Part shown: in pieces, positions 36,821-45,046 of the stretch
How the letters are laid out: each line of letters starts with the position of its first letter
Numbering within the stretch: position 1 is the first letter of the stretch
Assembly (NCBI RefSeq): GCF_014199955.1
Contig: NZ_JACHOQ010000001.1
Coordinates: 496,001-560,000, forward strand
DNA: 64,000 nt
From: Brevundimonas aurantiaca
GTDB lineage: Bacteria; Pseudomonadota; Alphaproteobacteria; Caulobacterales; Caulobacteraceae
Direction of reading: 5' to 3'
Made by a program: the position numbers and the translations under genes
The notes under the pieces: model-generated
Told to the model about the DNA's origin: nothing
Seen by the model: the letters and a program-made list of their open reading frames with translations, nothing else
Databases searched by the model: none

Positions 36821-38328
36821 TCCGCCGCCAGGGCGAGGTCTCCGGCCAGTCTGATCCGCGTATGAGCAGCGTTCGCGGCCTTCTGCGGATAATCCGCGCG
36901 GTAATGGCCACCCCGGCTCTCATGCCGATCCAGCGCCGCCTGGGCGATCAGCCGCGCCGCCAGAAGACAGGCCGCCGGCCCGTGCCGGGCCTCCAGCCGG
37001 TCGATCAGGGCGATCAGGGCCGTCAGACCGGCCTCGTCACGCACCACCCCGGCCTGGGCCGTCATCGCCGTCCTCAGCTCGGCCAGGGCCGCCTCGGGCA
37101 GATCGGGCGCCAGGGGCGTCGCGACCGGCCGTCCGCCCCCCGTCTCGCCCGACGCGACCCGCCCGGCCCGCCGTCCGAAGGCTGCGGCCTCAAGCAGGGA
37201 GTTGGACGCCAGGCGATTGGCGCCGTGCACCCCCGTCGCCGCGCATTCGCCGACGGCGTACAGGCCGGGAACCGTCGTGCGACCTTCGGCGTCGGCGGCG
37301 ACCCCGCCCATGTGATAGTGGCAGGCCGCCATCACCGGAATGGGGCTGACGCGCGGGTCCAGCCCGGCGCGCATGCATGCGGCGAAGACGGCCGGAAACT
37401 CGTGCGGAAAGCCCTCTCCCACAGCCGTGCGCGCATCCAGAAAGGCGCCCCGGCCTGCGGTCCGCGCGGCATGGACGGCCCGGGCCACCACGTCGCGGGG
37501 CTTCAGATCGGCGTCGGCCTCTTCGCCCAGCAGGAAGGCGCCCGCGCCGTCGATCAGCCGCGCCCCCTCGCCGCGCAAGGCTTCGGTCGCCAGGGGGGCC
37601 GGATCGAGGCCGACGTCTATGGCGGTCGGGTGAAACTGCACGAACTCGGGGTCCAGAATCTCCGCCCCCGCCCGCGCCGCCAGGGCCATGCCTTCGCCCT
37701 GCAAGGCCGACGGGGTGGTGGTGGCGGCGAACAGACCGCCCGCCCCGCCGGTGGCCAGCACCACCGCCGTCGCCGTGATCTCGACCGGCCGCCCGCCGCG
37801 CTCGACCAAAGCCCCGACCACCCGCCCGGCCTCGTCCTGCGACAGGCCCTTCAGCCGCGCATCCTCCCAGACCTCGATCATCGTCTCGGCCCGCACCGCC
37901 GCGACCACGGCCGACAGGATGGCCCGCCCGGCGCCGTCGCCGCCGACCCGCGCCACGCGCGCCACGGAATGGGCCGCCTCCAGACTGACGACGAAGCCGC
38001 CGTCCGCATCCCGGTCGAACGGCGCGCCCTGGGCCGCCAGCCATTCCACCGTCTCGCGCCCGGCCTCGGTCAGGGCCTTGGCCGCGCCCGGCTCGACCAG
38101 ACCCGCGCCCGCCGCCAGGGTGTCCTTGGCGTGCAGCTCGGCCGAGTCCACGGCCGTCAGGGCCGCGGCCATCCCGCCCTGGGCCCAGGCGGAAGAACAG
38201 CCGCTCAGCAGCGGCTCCGGGGTCACGACCAGAACCCGCGCCCCCGCCCGCGCCGCCTCCAGGGCCGCCGACAGCCCCGCCAGTCCGGCGCCGACGATCA
38301 CCGGCCCTTCATGTCGCACGCGGCTCAT
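36817..38328 (-). CDS. nadB: NadB, L-aspartate oxidase
   Basis: FAD enzyme that oxidises L-Asp to iminoaspartate for NadA. The 503-aa protein begins with the Rossmann FAD loop VIVGAGLAGLSAALEAARAG, then SGCSSAWAQGGMAAAL, VVLATGGAGGLFAATT, the FHPTAID segment, and AACHYHMGGVAAD and GVHGANRLASNSLLEA near the active site. The ATG at 38328 overlaps the upstream protease stop by ATGA; longer reading frames back to 38580 are shadow of that gene. Confidence 0.96.
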   Translation of the reverse strand: MSRVRHEGPVIVGAGLAGLSAALEAARAGARVLVVTPEPLLSGCSSAWAQGGMAAALTAVDSAELHAKDTLAAGAGLVEPGAAKALTEAGRETVEWLAAQGAPFDRDADGGFVVSLEAAHSVARVARVGGDGAGRAILSAVVAAVRAETMIEVWEDARLKGLSQDEAGRVVGALVERGGRPVEITATAVVLATGGAGGLFAATTTPSALQGEGMALAARAGAEILDPEFVQFHPTAIDVGLDPAPLATEALRGEGARLIDGAGAFLLGEEADADLKPRDVVARAVHAARTAGRGAFLDARTAVGEGFPHEFPAVFAACMRAGLDPRVSPIPVMAACHYHMGGVAADAEGRTTVPGLYAVGECAATGVHGANRLASNSLLEAAAFGRRAGRVASGETGGGRPVATPLAPDLPEAALAELRTAMTAQAGVVRDEAGLTALIALIDRLEARHGPAACLLAARLIAQAALDRHESRGGHYRADYPQKAANAAHTRIRLAGDLALAAE

Positions 38329-39185
38329 CGTCCGATCCCCAGATAGTTCAGCCCCAGCCGAACGGCGCCGGCCGGATCGCCCTCCGTCACAGGCGTCAGG
38401 GCGCCGACCGCCGCCGCCGCGCAGAGGGCCAGGGTCAGCAGATAAAGCACCAGGCTCTTGCCCGCCTCGGGCCAGCTCAGCGTGCCCCAGGCCGCCCGCC
38501 AGACGCCGCGCTTCAGGTGGCTGAACACCGACAGGGCCAGGAAGGCGGCCAGGATGAACCGGCCCGTGGAAAGACCCCACCAGACCACGGCCACGCCGAT
38601 GACCAGCAGGACGATCTGCTCAAGCCGCGGATGCACCCGCGTCAGCACCGGCCCCAGGGCCTTGGACCCGTCCAGCGGCGGGGCGGGAACCAGGTTCACC
38701 AGATTCAGCATGGCGATGAAGAAGGCGCCGGCCAGCCATTCGCCCTGGCCCGTAGCCATGCCGACGGCGACAAAGGGGATCATGGCCAGAAGACCAAAGG
38801 CCGGCCCGGCCAGCGAAACCAGCACCCCGTCCCACTCGCTTCGGGGCGCGCGCCGTCCCTTGGCCAGTCCGCCCAGGAAGGGAATGATGTAGATGCGCGC
38901 CGGACCCATGCCCAGCCGGTTCATCGCCAGGGCGTGCCCCGCCTCATGCACGAACAGGCCGATCAGAACCGCCCCCGCCACGATGACGCTGCCGGTGACC
39001 CACCACAGGAAGCCCGCCATCAGGGCCGTGGACAGCACGGACCAGACCAGGCTCTGATCCTTCTCGACCGGTTCTTCGGCGACCGCCTCGGTCTGGGCCG
39101 GTCGCGCGCCCGACGTCTCGGGCTTGATGTCCCACGGCCCCAAGGGACGGTCGGGCGCGGGGGCGGGTGTGTCTGTCTTGCTCAT
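38325..39185 (-). CDS. Site-2-type M50 zinc metalloprotease
   Basis: Predicted intramembrane or membrane-bound zinc protease of 286 aa. It has a Pro-rich cytoplasmic N-terminus, then five to six membrane helices. The zinc motif HEAGH lies at residues 80-84 (H80, E81, H84) and the second motif NLVPAPPLDGSK supplies the third ligand Asp. PDZ domains are absent, as in the minimal SpoIVFB-like/YdcA-like group. It is embedded between nadA and nadB, overlapping nadB by ATGA. Substrate unknown; a link to NAD metabolism is only contextual. Confidence 0.85.
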   Translation of the reverse strand: MSKTDTPAPAPDRPLGPWDIKPETSGARPAQTEAVAEEPVEKDQSLVWSVLSTALMAGFLWWVTGSVIVAGAVLIGLFVHEAGHALAMNRLGMGPARIYIIPFLGGLAKGRRAPRSEWDGVLVSLAGPAFGLLAMIPFVAVGMATGQGEWLAGAFFIAMLNLVNLVPAPPLDGSKALGPVLTRVHPRLEQIVLLVIGVAVVWWGLSTGRFILAAFLALSVFSHLKRGVWRAAWGTLSWPEAGKSLVLYLLTLALCAAAAVGALTPVTEGDPAGAVRLGLNYLGIGR

Positions 39186-39241
39186 GGCGTCCAGATGGGC
39201 GCGGCGCCCTGCCCCGGCGAGGGGACCGATCGCCGCGTCGC

Positions 39242-40321
39242 TCAGATCAGCTCCACATCGACGTGATGCCGCGCCTTGACGATGTCATAGCGCGCCGGGA
39301 TCGTCGGCGGCGGCAGGTCGATCATCCGCTGCACGGCCATCCGCCCGCGTTCGATCATCTCTTCGGGCACGGTCACTTCGAACTGCATGTTCAGCAGGCA
39401 GTCGTGGATGTTCTGAAGCGTGATCCGCTTCATGTGCGGGCACAGGTTGCAGGGGCCGACGAACTCGACGCTCGGCACATCGCCCTTGATGTTGGAGGCC
39501 ATCGAACATTCGGTGATCAGCACCACCCGCTTGGGCCGGCGCTGTTCGACATAGTCGGTCATGGCCGCCGTCGATCCGGCGAAGTCCGAGGCCGCCAATA
39601 TTTCTTCCGGGCATTCCGGGTGGGCCAGAACCTCGGCGTCGGGCCAGGCGTCGCGCATGTCGGCGATGTCCTGGGCGGTGAAGCGCTTGTGCACCTCGCA
39701 GTGCCCCTTCCAGGCGATGATCCCCACCGTCGTCTGGGCCGCCACATTGCGCGCCAGGAATTCGTCGGGGATCAGTATGACCCGGTCCACGCCCCATTCC
39801 CTGGCCGCCCATTCCACCACCTGAACGGCGTTGGCGGATGTGCAGCAGATGTCGGTCTCGGCCTTCACCTCGGCCGTGGTGTTCACATAGGTGATGACCG
39901 GCAGGCCCGGATAGCGCTGCTTGATCAGCCGCACGTCCGCCCCCGTGATCGACGAGGCCAGCGAACATCCCGCCCGCAGGTCGGGGATCAGCACGGTCTT
40001 CTCAGGCGACAGGATCTTGGACGTCTCGGCCATGAAGTGCACGCCCGCCTGGACGATCACCTTGGCGTTCGACCGCGCCGCCTCCTTGGCCAGGCCCAGG
40101 CTGTCGCCGACATAGTCGCCGACCCCATGGAAGATCTCGGGCGTCATATAGTTGTGGGCCAGGATCACGGCGTCGCGCTCGCGCTTCAGCCGATTGATCG
40201 CGCTGATCAGCCGGGCCTGTTCGGGCCACTCCAGCGGCGTGACGTGGTCCTTGACCTTCGCCCACACCCCGGCGGTCTCCCGCTCCAGTTCCTGCGTCAG
40301 ACCAAAGGCGCCGTCGGCCAT
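39242..40321 (-). CDS. nadA: NadA, quinolinate synthase
   Basis: [4Fe-4S] enzyme that condenses iminoaspartate with dihydroxyacetone phosphate to quinolinate. The 359-aa product has ILAHNYMTPEI, the three cluster cysteines in LRAGCSLASSI, TDICCTSANAV and GPCNLCPHMK, and HPECPEEI. SD AGGAGAGGATC precedes the ATG. It heads the nad operon and has a perfect inverted repeat in its promoter region. Confidence 0.96.
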   Translation of the reverse strand: MADGAFGLTQELERETAGVWAKVKDHVTPLEWPEQARLISAINRLKRERDAVILAHNYMTPEIFHGVGDYVGDSLGLAKEAARSNAKVIVQAGVHFMAETSKILSPEKTVLIPDLRAGCSLASSITGADVRLIKQRYPGLPVITYVNTTAEVKAETDICCTSANAVQVVEWAAREWGVDRVILIPDEFLARNVAAQTTVGIIAWKGHCEVHKRFTAQDIADMRDAWPDAEVLAHPECPEEILAASDFAGSTAAMTDYVEQRRPKRVVLITECSMASNIKGDVPSVEFVGPCNLCPHMKRITLQNIHDCLLNMQFEVTVPEEMIERGRMAVQRMIDLPPPTIPARYDIVKARHHVDVELI

Positions 40322-40339
40322 GATCCTCTCCTATCGACC

Positions 40340-40362
40340 CTTATGCTCAAAGTTAGCATAAG
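40340..40362 (-). promoter_or_regulatory. Perfect inverted repeat, candidate operator of the nad operon
   Basis: CTTATGCT (40340-40347), a 7-nt spacer, then AGCATAAG (40355-40362). It is 19 bp before the nadA ATG. De novo NAD operons in alphaproteobacteria are controlled by dedicated repressors such as NadQ or NrtR types; which protein binds here is not shown. Confidence 0.65.
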
Positions 40363-40406
40363 CAGAACCAATGTAGGCCGATGGGGGACGGGCGCAAGCG
40401 GATTGT

Positions 40407-40616
40407 TCAGTCGATCAGCTCGAACAGATCGCCCAGCGGGACATTCAAGGCCTTCGCCAGGGCCAGGGCCACCACCACGGACGGGGTGAAGACCCGGTTT
40501 TCAATCGTGTTCACCGTCTTGCGCGACAGCCCGGCCCGGTCCGCCAGCTCCTGCTGCGTCAGACCGGCGGCCGTCCGCACCTCCTTCAACCGCACGGCCA
40601 GCCGGGGCTCAGCCAC
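40407..40616 (-). CDS. Small XRE-family (Cro/CI) regulator, 69 aa
   Basis: A single helix-turn-helix domain: LKEVRTAAGLTQQELADRAG, then LSRKTVNTIENRVFTPSVVV and ALNVPLGDLFEL. This YozG-like type usually acts as a dimeric repressor encoded with a membrane protein. The start is GTG at 40616, overlapping the upstream stop in a GTGGCTGA junction. It is the last gene of a three-gene operon and presumably represses the palindrome-rich promoter at 42022-42067. Confidence 0.9.
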   Translation of the reverse strand: MAEPRLAVRLKEVRTAAGLTQQELADRAGLSRKTVNTIENRVFTPSVVVALALAKALNVPLGDLFELID

Positions 40617-41319
40617 GCGAAGCCTGCCGGTCCAGCCACCAGTAACGCAGCGCGGCGGTCATCGCCGCGACCTCGAAAACAGCGGGCATCCCCGCGACCG
40701 TCAGGGGCGGCTGAAAAAGACCGGCGACATAGAGGACAGCCACGGACGCCAGCGAAACCCGGAATGACCAAGCCGTCGCGCTTCGGCGGAAATGGATCAT
40801 CAGTTCGTCTGCCGCCTTGGGCAGGGCCCCGGCGCGCCTTTGCCACACCTTGCCCCCCAACATCACGCTCATGACGGTCAAAGGCATCGCCAGGGATGCC
40901 AACGCCCGCTTCCAGTCCTCGATGTCACCCCCGCCGGACGCGATCCGCCAAGCCGCATCCACTCCGAAGGTCGTATAAAGCAGACCAAGCGCCGCCAAAA
41001 AGACCATGCCCAAGGCCTCGGCGCTTTGAGCTTGGTCCTTGTCCAGTCCGCCCTTCACGGCCTCGCGATCCACTTCGAGCCGCCCCCCGAGATCGACAGC
41101 CAGAACCACCGTCAGACCCAGAACAGCCAGACCGAACCCGAACGCCGCCATCGACAACAGCGCGGAGCCCTTCAGTTGCGCCGCCACGATCATCAATCCG
41201 AAGGCGGCTAGGGCTAGCGCGCCCAGCAGGAAGCCCTCGCGTTTCATACGCTTCAACCGCGCCCGCGCCCGCGTTCTCGACAGAGCGATCCGATCCGCAT
41301 TCCCGTCCGCCTCACCCAC
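40609..41319 (-). CDS. Six-TM membrane protein B, paralog of its upstream neighbour
   Basis: Family not recognised. The 236-aa protein has a basic N-terminus (RARARLKRMKREG) and about six membrane helices in pairs separated by cytosolic charged loops. It ends AALRYWWLDRQASRG, nearly the same as AVLRYYLLDREADRG in the preceding gene, so the two arose by tandem duplication. GTG 41319 is chosen because GAGG lies 6 nt upstream and the junction GTGGGTGA overlaps the previous stop, like the next junction. ATG 41247 is an alternative. Confidence 0.75.
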   Translation of the reverse strand: MGEADGNADRIALSRTRARARLKRMKREGFLLGALALAAFGLMIVAAQLKGSALLSMAAFGFGLAVLGLTVVLAVDLGGRLEVDREAVKGGLDKDQAQSAEALGMVFLAALGLLYTTFGVDAAWRIASGGGDIEDWKRALASLAMPLTVMSVMLGGKVWQRRAGALPKAADELMIHFRRSATAWSFRVSLASVAVLYVAGLFQPPLTVAGMPAVFEVAAMTAALRYWWLDRQASRG

Positions 41320-42013
41320 GGTCGGCCTCACGGTCTAGAAGATAATAGCGCAACACCGCCGCCGTGCCGGTCAGATAAAGCAAGGCCGGCAAGGCCGCGA
41401 CCGCCGCAGCCGGCCGCCAGAGCCCCAGCGCAAAGACGCCGACCATCCCGACGACGGCGACGCCCAGGGCCGTAGCCAGCGCCCTGTGCCGGAACGACAA
41501 CGTCAGTTCGTCGTCCAGCAGTCGTTTCATCCGCTTGTCGCGCCGATTGTCCAGACCGGCCACCATCAGCAGCATGAGGCCGGCGACTATCGGACCCAGC
41601 CCCACACTCAAATAGTCCGTGCCGCCCGCCGTCCCCGACGCCAGCCCCCAACCGGCCTTGACTGACAGGAAGGTCAGATAGGCGCCCGAGGCCGGTATGA
41701 TCGCCATCGAATGCGCGCGCTGCCGCTGTACCCGGTCGCGGTAGCTGCCGATCGTCAGCTTCATCGTGTCGTCGTTCGGTAGGAATCGCTGCGCCAGCAG
41801 GGCGCCGACAATCATCGCAAGAAGCCCAAGCCCAATGATGAGCCAGGTAAGCCACCCACCGGAGCCGAAAGCTCGAGGACTTTCCATCCAGACGATGACG
41901 GCGCCAACGGCGCTGCACAGACCGACCATGCTGAGAAGGATACAAAGCCTCTGCCGCCGGATTCGCCTCTCCTCACGCGCCAGCGCCTCACGTCTTTCCT
42001 GATCGTCCATCAT
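41312..42013 (-). CDS. Six-TM membrane protein A
   Basis: Family not recognised. The 233-aa protein has a charged N-terminal stretch (DDQERREALAREERRIRRQR), then helices at about residues 23-44, 54-75, 104-125, 132-152, 178-199 and 203-224. A central cytosolic loop (DNRRDKRMKRLLDDELTLSF) separates helices 4 and 5. The C-terminus is LLDREADRG. It is first in an operon with a paralog and an XRE regulator, each gene overlapping the next by 8 nt. Confidence 0.75.
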   Translation of the reverse strand: MMDDQERREALAREERRIRRQRLCILLSMVGLCSAVGAVIVWMESPRAFGSGGWLTWLIIGLGLLAMIVGALLAQRFLPNDDTMKLTIGSYRDRVQRQRAHSMAIIPASGAYLTFLSVKAGWGLASGTAGGTDYLSVGLGPIVAGLMLLMVAGLDNRRDKRMKRLLDDELTLSFRHRALATALGVAVVGMVGVFALGLWRPAAAVAALPALLYLTGTAAVLRYYLLDREADRG

Positions 42014-42021
42014 GGCCCCGC

Positions 42022-42067
42022 GTCACCTACAGGTGACATATAACCCATGGGTTACTCGGCGCGTCAA
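42022..42067 (-). promoter_or_regulatory. Promoter with two palindromic operators for the XRE operon
   Basis: On the minus strand: -35 TTGACG (42067-42062), 18-bp spacer, -10 TTATAT (42043-42038). A perfect 14-bp palindrome TAACCCATGGGTTA (42041-42054) lies in the spacer and touches the -10. A second inverted repeat GTCACCT-AC-AGGTGAC (42022-42037) covers the expected start site. This layout fits repression by the operon's own XRE protein. Confidence 0.68.
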
Positions 42068-42284
42068 GCGGCCCGGTCGCTCGCCTCCGACGCAAGCCTT
42101 CTGCGTGCTTCGGCCGCCTGACGTCCGCGATGCCGGGGCGCCGCCGGGCTATTTCAACACCTCGCCACCTGGTCTTGCGCCGATAACCGTCGCCGCAGAC
42201 GGCAAGAACCGTTCCCAAACCCGGCAGGTTCGCCTAGACAACGGCCGACTTCATTCCGCAGAAGACCGACTTCCCGACATTTCC

Positions 42285-43799
42285 ATGCAAGACACCATCC
42301 GCCGCATCCTCACCGCCCGCGTCTATGACGTGGCGGAGGAAACGCCCCTCGATCCGCTGCGTCGCCTGTCGGCGCGGCTCGCGCGGCCGGTGCTGCTGAA
42401 GCGCGAAGATCTGCAGCCGGTGTTTTCGTTCAAGATCCGCGGCGCCTACAACAAGATCGCCGGCCTGTCCCAGGCGGAACTGTCAAAGGGTGTGATCTGC
42501 GCCTCGGCCGGCAATCACGCGCAAGGGGTGGCCCTGGCCGCCGCCCGCCGCAACATCCCCTCGACCATCGTCATGCCGACGACCACCCCCGGCATCAAGG
42601 TGGCCGCCGTGCGCGCCCTGGGCGGCGAAGTGGTCCTGCACGGCGACAGTTTCGACGAGGCCTATGCTCACGCCCGCCATTTGGAGAGCCGGACCGGCGC
42701 CGCCTTCATCCACCCCTTCGACGACCCCGACGTCATCGCCGGCCAGGGCACGGTGGGGCTGGAGATCGCCCGTCAGCACGCCGACCCCATAGAGGCCGTC
42801 TTCGTCCCCATCGGCGGCGGCGGTCTGGCCGCGGGCGTCGCCGCTATCGTCAAATTCCTGCGTCCCGAAACCCGCGTCATCGGCGTCGAGCCCGTCGACG
42901 CCCCCACGATGAAGGCCGCCGTCGACGCCGGCGAGGTCGTGACCCTGAACGAGGTCGGCCTGTTCGCCGACGGGGTGGCCGTGCGCCGCGCCGGGGCCGA
43001 GACCTTCCGCCTGTGCAGGGATCTGCTGGACGAAATCGTCCTGGTGGACACCGACGCCATCTGCGCCGCCATCAAGGACATCTTCGACGACAGCCGCGCC
43101 GTCGCCGAACCCTCGGGCGCCGTGGCGCTTGCGGGGCTCAAGGCCTGGGCCGCCGCCCATTCCGGATCGGGCGCCCTGATCGCCGTCAACTCCGGCGCCA
43201 ATGTCAATTTCGACCGGCTGCGCCATGTCGCGGAGCGGGCCGAGATCGGCGAGGGCGCCGAGGCCCTGCTGGCCGTGGCCATGAAGGACGACCGCGACGA
43301 CTACCGCCGTTTCCTCGACAGTCTGGACGGCCGCTCGGTCACCGAGTTCAACTACCGCTGGTCCGGCGACGGCCAGGCCCAGATCTTCGTCGGCGTGGCC
43401 CTGCGCAACGGTCCGCACGAGCGCGACGACCTGATCGCTCGGCTCCGCGCCGGCGGCTATGCGGTCGAGGACATGAGCGACAACGAGACCGCCAAGCTGC
43501 ACGTCCGCTATATGGTCGGCGGCCGCACCGTCGGCCTGCCCCACGAACGCATCCTGCGCTTCCAATTCCCCGAGCGGCCGGGCGCTTTCCTACGCTTCCT
43601 GAACAGCCTCCAGCCCGCCTGGGCCCTGACCCTGTTCCACTATCGCAACCACGGCGACGACGTCGGCCGGGTCCTGGCGGGAATCAGCGTCCCGCCCGAA
43701 GAACAGACCCAACTGGCCGCCGCCCTCGCCGACCTGGGCTACCCCTACGTCGACGAAACCACCAACCCCGCCTGCCGCCTCTTCCTTGACGGGACTTGA
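42285..43799 (+). CDS. ilvA: IlvA, L-threonine ammonia-lyase (biosynthetic)
   Basis: PLP enzyme converting threonine to 2-oxobutanoate, the first step of isoleucine synthesis. The 504-aa protein has the PLP Lys in FSFKIRGAYNK, SAGNHAQGVALAA, the phosphate-binding PIGGGGLAAGVAAI and a C-terminal regulatory region with two ACT-like repeats (from about residue 330), so it is the long, feedback-inhibited form. ATG 42285 is used; the reading frame upstream to 42012 has no family sequence and crosses the divergent promoter. Confidence 0.95.
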   Translation: MQDTIRRILTARVYDVAEETPLDPLRRLSARLARPVLLKREDLQPVFSFKIRGAYNKIAGLSQAELSKGVICASAGNHAQGVALAAARRNIPSTIVMPTTTPGIKVAAVRALGGEVVLHGDSFDEAYAHARHLESRTGAAFIHPFDDPDVIAGQGTVGLEIARQHADPIEAVFVPIGGGGLAAGVAAIVKFLRPETRVIGVEPVDAPTMKAAVDAGEVVTLNEVGLFADGVAVRRAGAETFRLCRDLLDEIVLVDTDAICAAIKDIFDDSRAVAEPSGAVALAGLKAWAAAHSGSGALIAVNSGANVNFDRLRHVAERAEIGEGAEALLAVAMKDDRDDYRRFLDSLDGRSVTEFNYRWSGDGQAQIFVGVALRNGPHERDDLIARLRAGGYAVEDMSDNETAKLHVRYMVGGRTVGLPHERILRFQFPERPGAFLRFLNSLQPAWALTLFHYRNHGDDVGRVLAGISVPPEEQTQLAAALADLGYPYVDETTNPACRLFLDGT

Positions 43800-43821
43800 C
43801 CCAGAGGGGAAGACGGTCGCC

Positions 43822-44520
43822 ATGTCTGATCCCGCCCCTCCCCATCGCCGCGCCGTCCTGTCGGGTGCGGGCGCCCTGGCCCTCAGCGGCTGCGCCACCC
43901 TGTCGGGGGCGCCGGCCCGGCAGACGGTCTGGACCTTCGACCGGCTGGCCGACATCGGCGGCGAGCGGACGACGGTGGAGGGTGCGCCGGCCCTGATCGA
44001 CAGCCCCTATGGCCGGGCTGTACGGTTCGACGGCGTGGACGACGCCTTGTTCATCGACAGCCATCCGCTGGCCGGAGCCGAGACCTTCACCTTCGAGGCC
44101 CTGTTCCGTCCCGACGGCGGCGCCTTCGAACAGCGGTGGTTCCACCTGGCGGAAGAGGCGCCGGCGGGCCAGCCCCCGTCCCAGACCCGCTTCCTGTTCG
44201 AAATCCGCGTCGTGCGCGACCGCTGGTACCTGGACGCCTTCACCCGCGGCCCCGGCTACAACCACACCCTGATCTTCCCGGAGCGGCTGTACCCCTGCGG
44301 ACAGTGGTTCCATGTGGCCCAGACCTTCGACGGAACGATGTACCGGTCCTATGTCGACGGCGTTTTGCAGGGCGAACATCCGATCGCCTTCAAGCCCCAG
44401 GGTCCGGGACAGGCCTCCGTCGGCTGCCGGATCAATCGGCTGAACTATTTCAACGGCGCGGTGCGTCAGGCCCGCTTCACCCCCGCCGCCTTGGCGCCGG
44501 ACCGGTTCACGCGACGCTGA
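43822..44520 (+). CDS. LamG/concanavalin-like lipoprotein
   Basis: A 232-aa exported protein. Residues 9-25 (RRAVLSGAGALALSGCA) combine a twin-Arg-like start with a lipobox at SGC. The mature part matches a LamG jelly-roll fold: GRAVRFDGVDDALFI, FTFEALFRPDG, WFHVAQTFDGTMYRSYVDGVLQG and VGCRINRLNYFNGAVRQARF. Such domains bind sugars or form beta-sandwich appendages. No catalytic residues are visible. Start at ATG 43822; the 3' end overlaps convergent ogt by 14 bp. Confidence 0.8.
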   Translation: MSDPAPPHRRAVLSGAGALALSGCATLSGAPARQTVWTFDRLADIGGERTTVEGAPALIDSPYGRAVRFDGVDDALFIDSHPLAGAETFTFEALFRPDGGAFEQRWFHLAEEAPAGQPPSQTRFLFEIRVVRDRWYLDAFTRGPGYNHTLIFPERLYPCGQWFHVAQTFDGTMYRSYVDGVLQGEHPIAFKPQGPGQASVGCRINRLNYFNGAVRQARFTPAALAPDRFTRR

Positions 44521-45046
44521 ACCGATCGGCGCCCCGCTCATGCGCCAGAAGCCAGCGTTTGCGCTCCACCCCGCCGGCGTAGCCGGTCAGGGCGCCGTTC
44601 GCGCCGATCACCCGGTGGCACGGCACGATGATCGCCACCGGATTGGCGCCGTTGGCCAGCCCCACGGCCCGCGCCGCCCTGGGCGATCCAACCGCCGCCG
44701 CCAGCCGGCCATAGGTCCAGGTCTCGCCCGCCGGAATGGTGCGCAGCGCCGCCCAGACCGATCTTTGGAAGACCCCGCCGCCGGTCCGCACCTCCAATCC
44801 CTCGAAGGCGCTCAGCTCGCCGGCGAACCAGGCGTCGGCCGCCCGACGCACCGCCTCCGCTCGTCCCGTCCTCAGGGCGACCGGCCCGTAATGGCGGTGC
44901 AGCAGCCGCCGCATCCGGTCTTCATAGTCGTGAAAGTCCAGGGCCCGCACCGCCCCGTCCGCGTCCGTCACCACCAGAATCTCGCCCAGAGGCGAAGCGA
45001 ACCGATCCAGCGTCAGGTCCGAGGCCGCCGTCGCGGGTTCAGTCAT
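44507..45046 (-). CDS. ogt: Methylated-DNA--[protein]-cysteine methyltransferase
   Basis: Suicide repair enzyme that removes alkyl groups from O6-alkylguanine onto its own Cys. The 179-aa protein has the active-site IIVPCHRVIGANGALTGYAGG with the acceptor Cys, the DNA-recognition helix YGRLAAAVGSPRAARAVGLA and an intact N-terminal domain. Its ATG overlaps the upstream Ada-like gene by 8 nt. The pair therefore separates functions that E. coli Ada carries on one chain. Confidence 0.94.
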   Translation of the reverse strand: MTEPATAASDLTLDRFASPLGEILVVTDADGAVRALDFHDYEDRMRRLLHRHYGPVALRTGRAEAVRRAADAWFAGELSAFEGLEVRTGGGVFQRSVWAALRTIPAGETWTYGRLAAAVGSPRAARAVGLANGANPVAIIVPCHRVIGANGALTGYAGGVERKRWLLAHERGADRFSVA

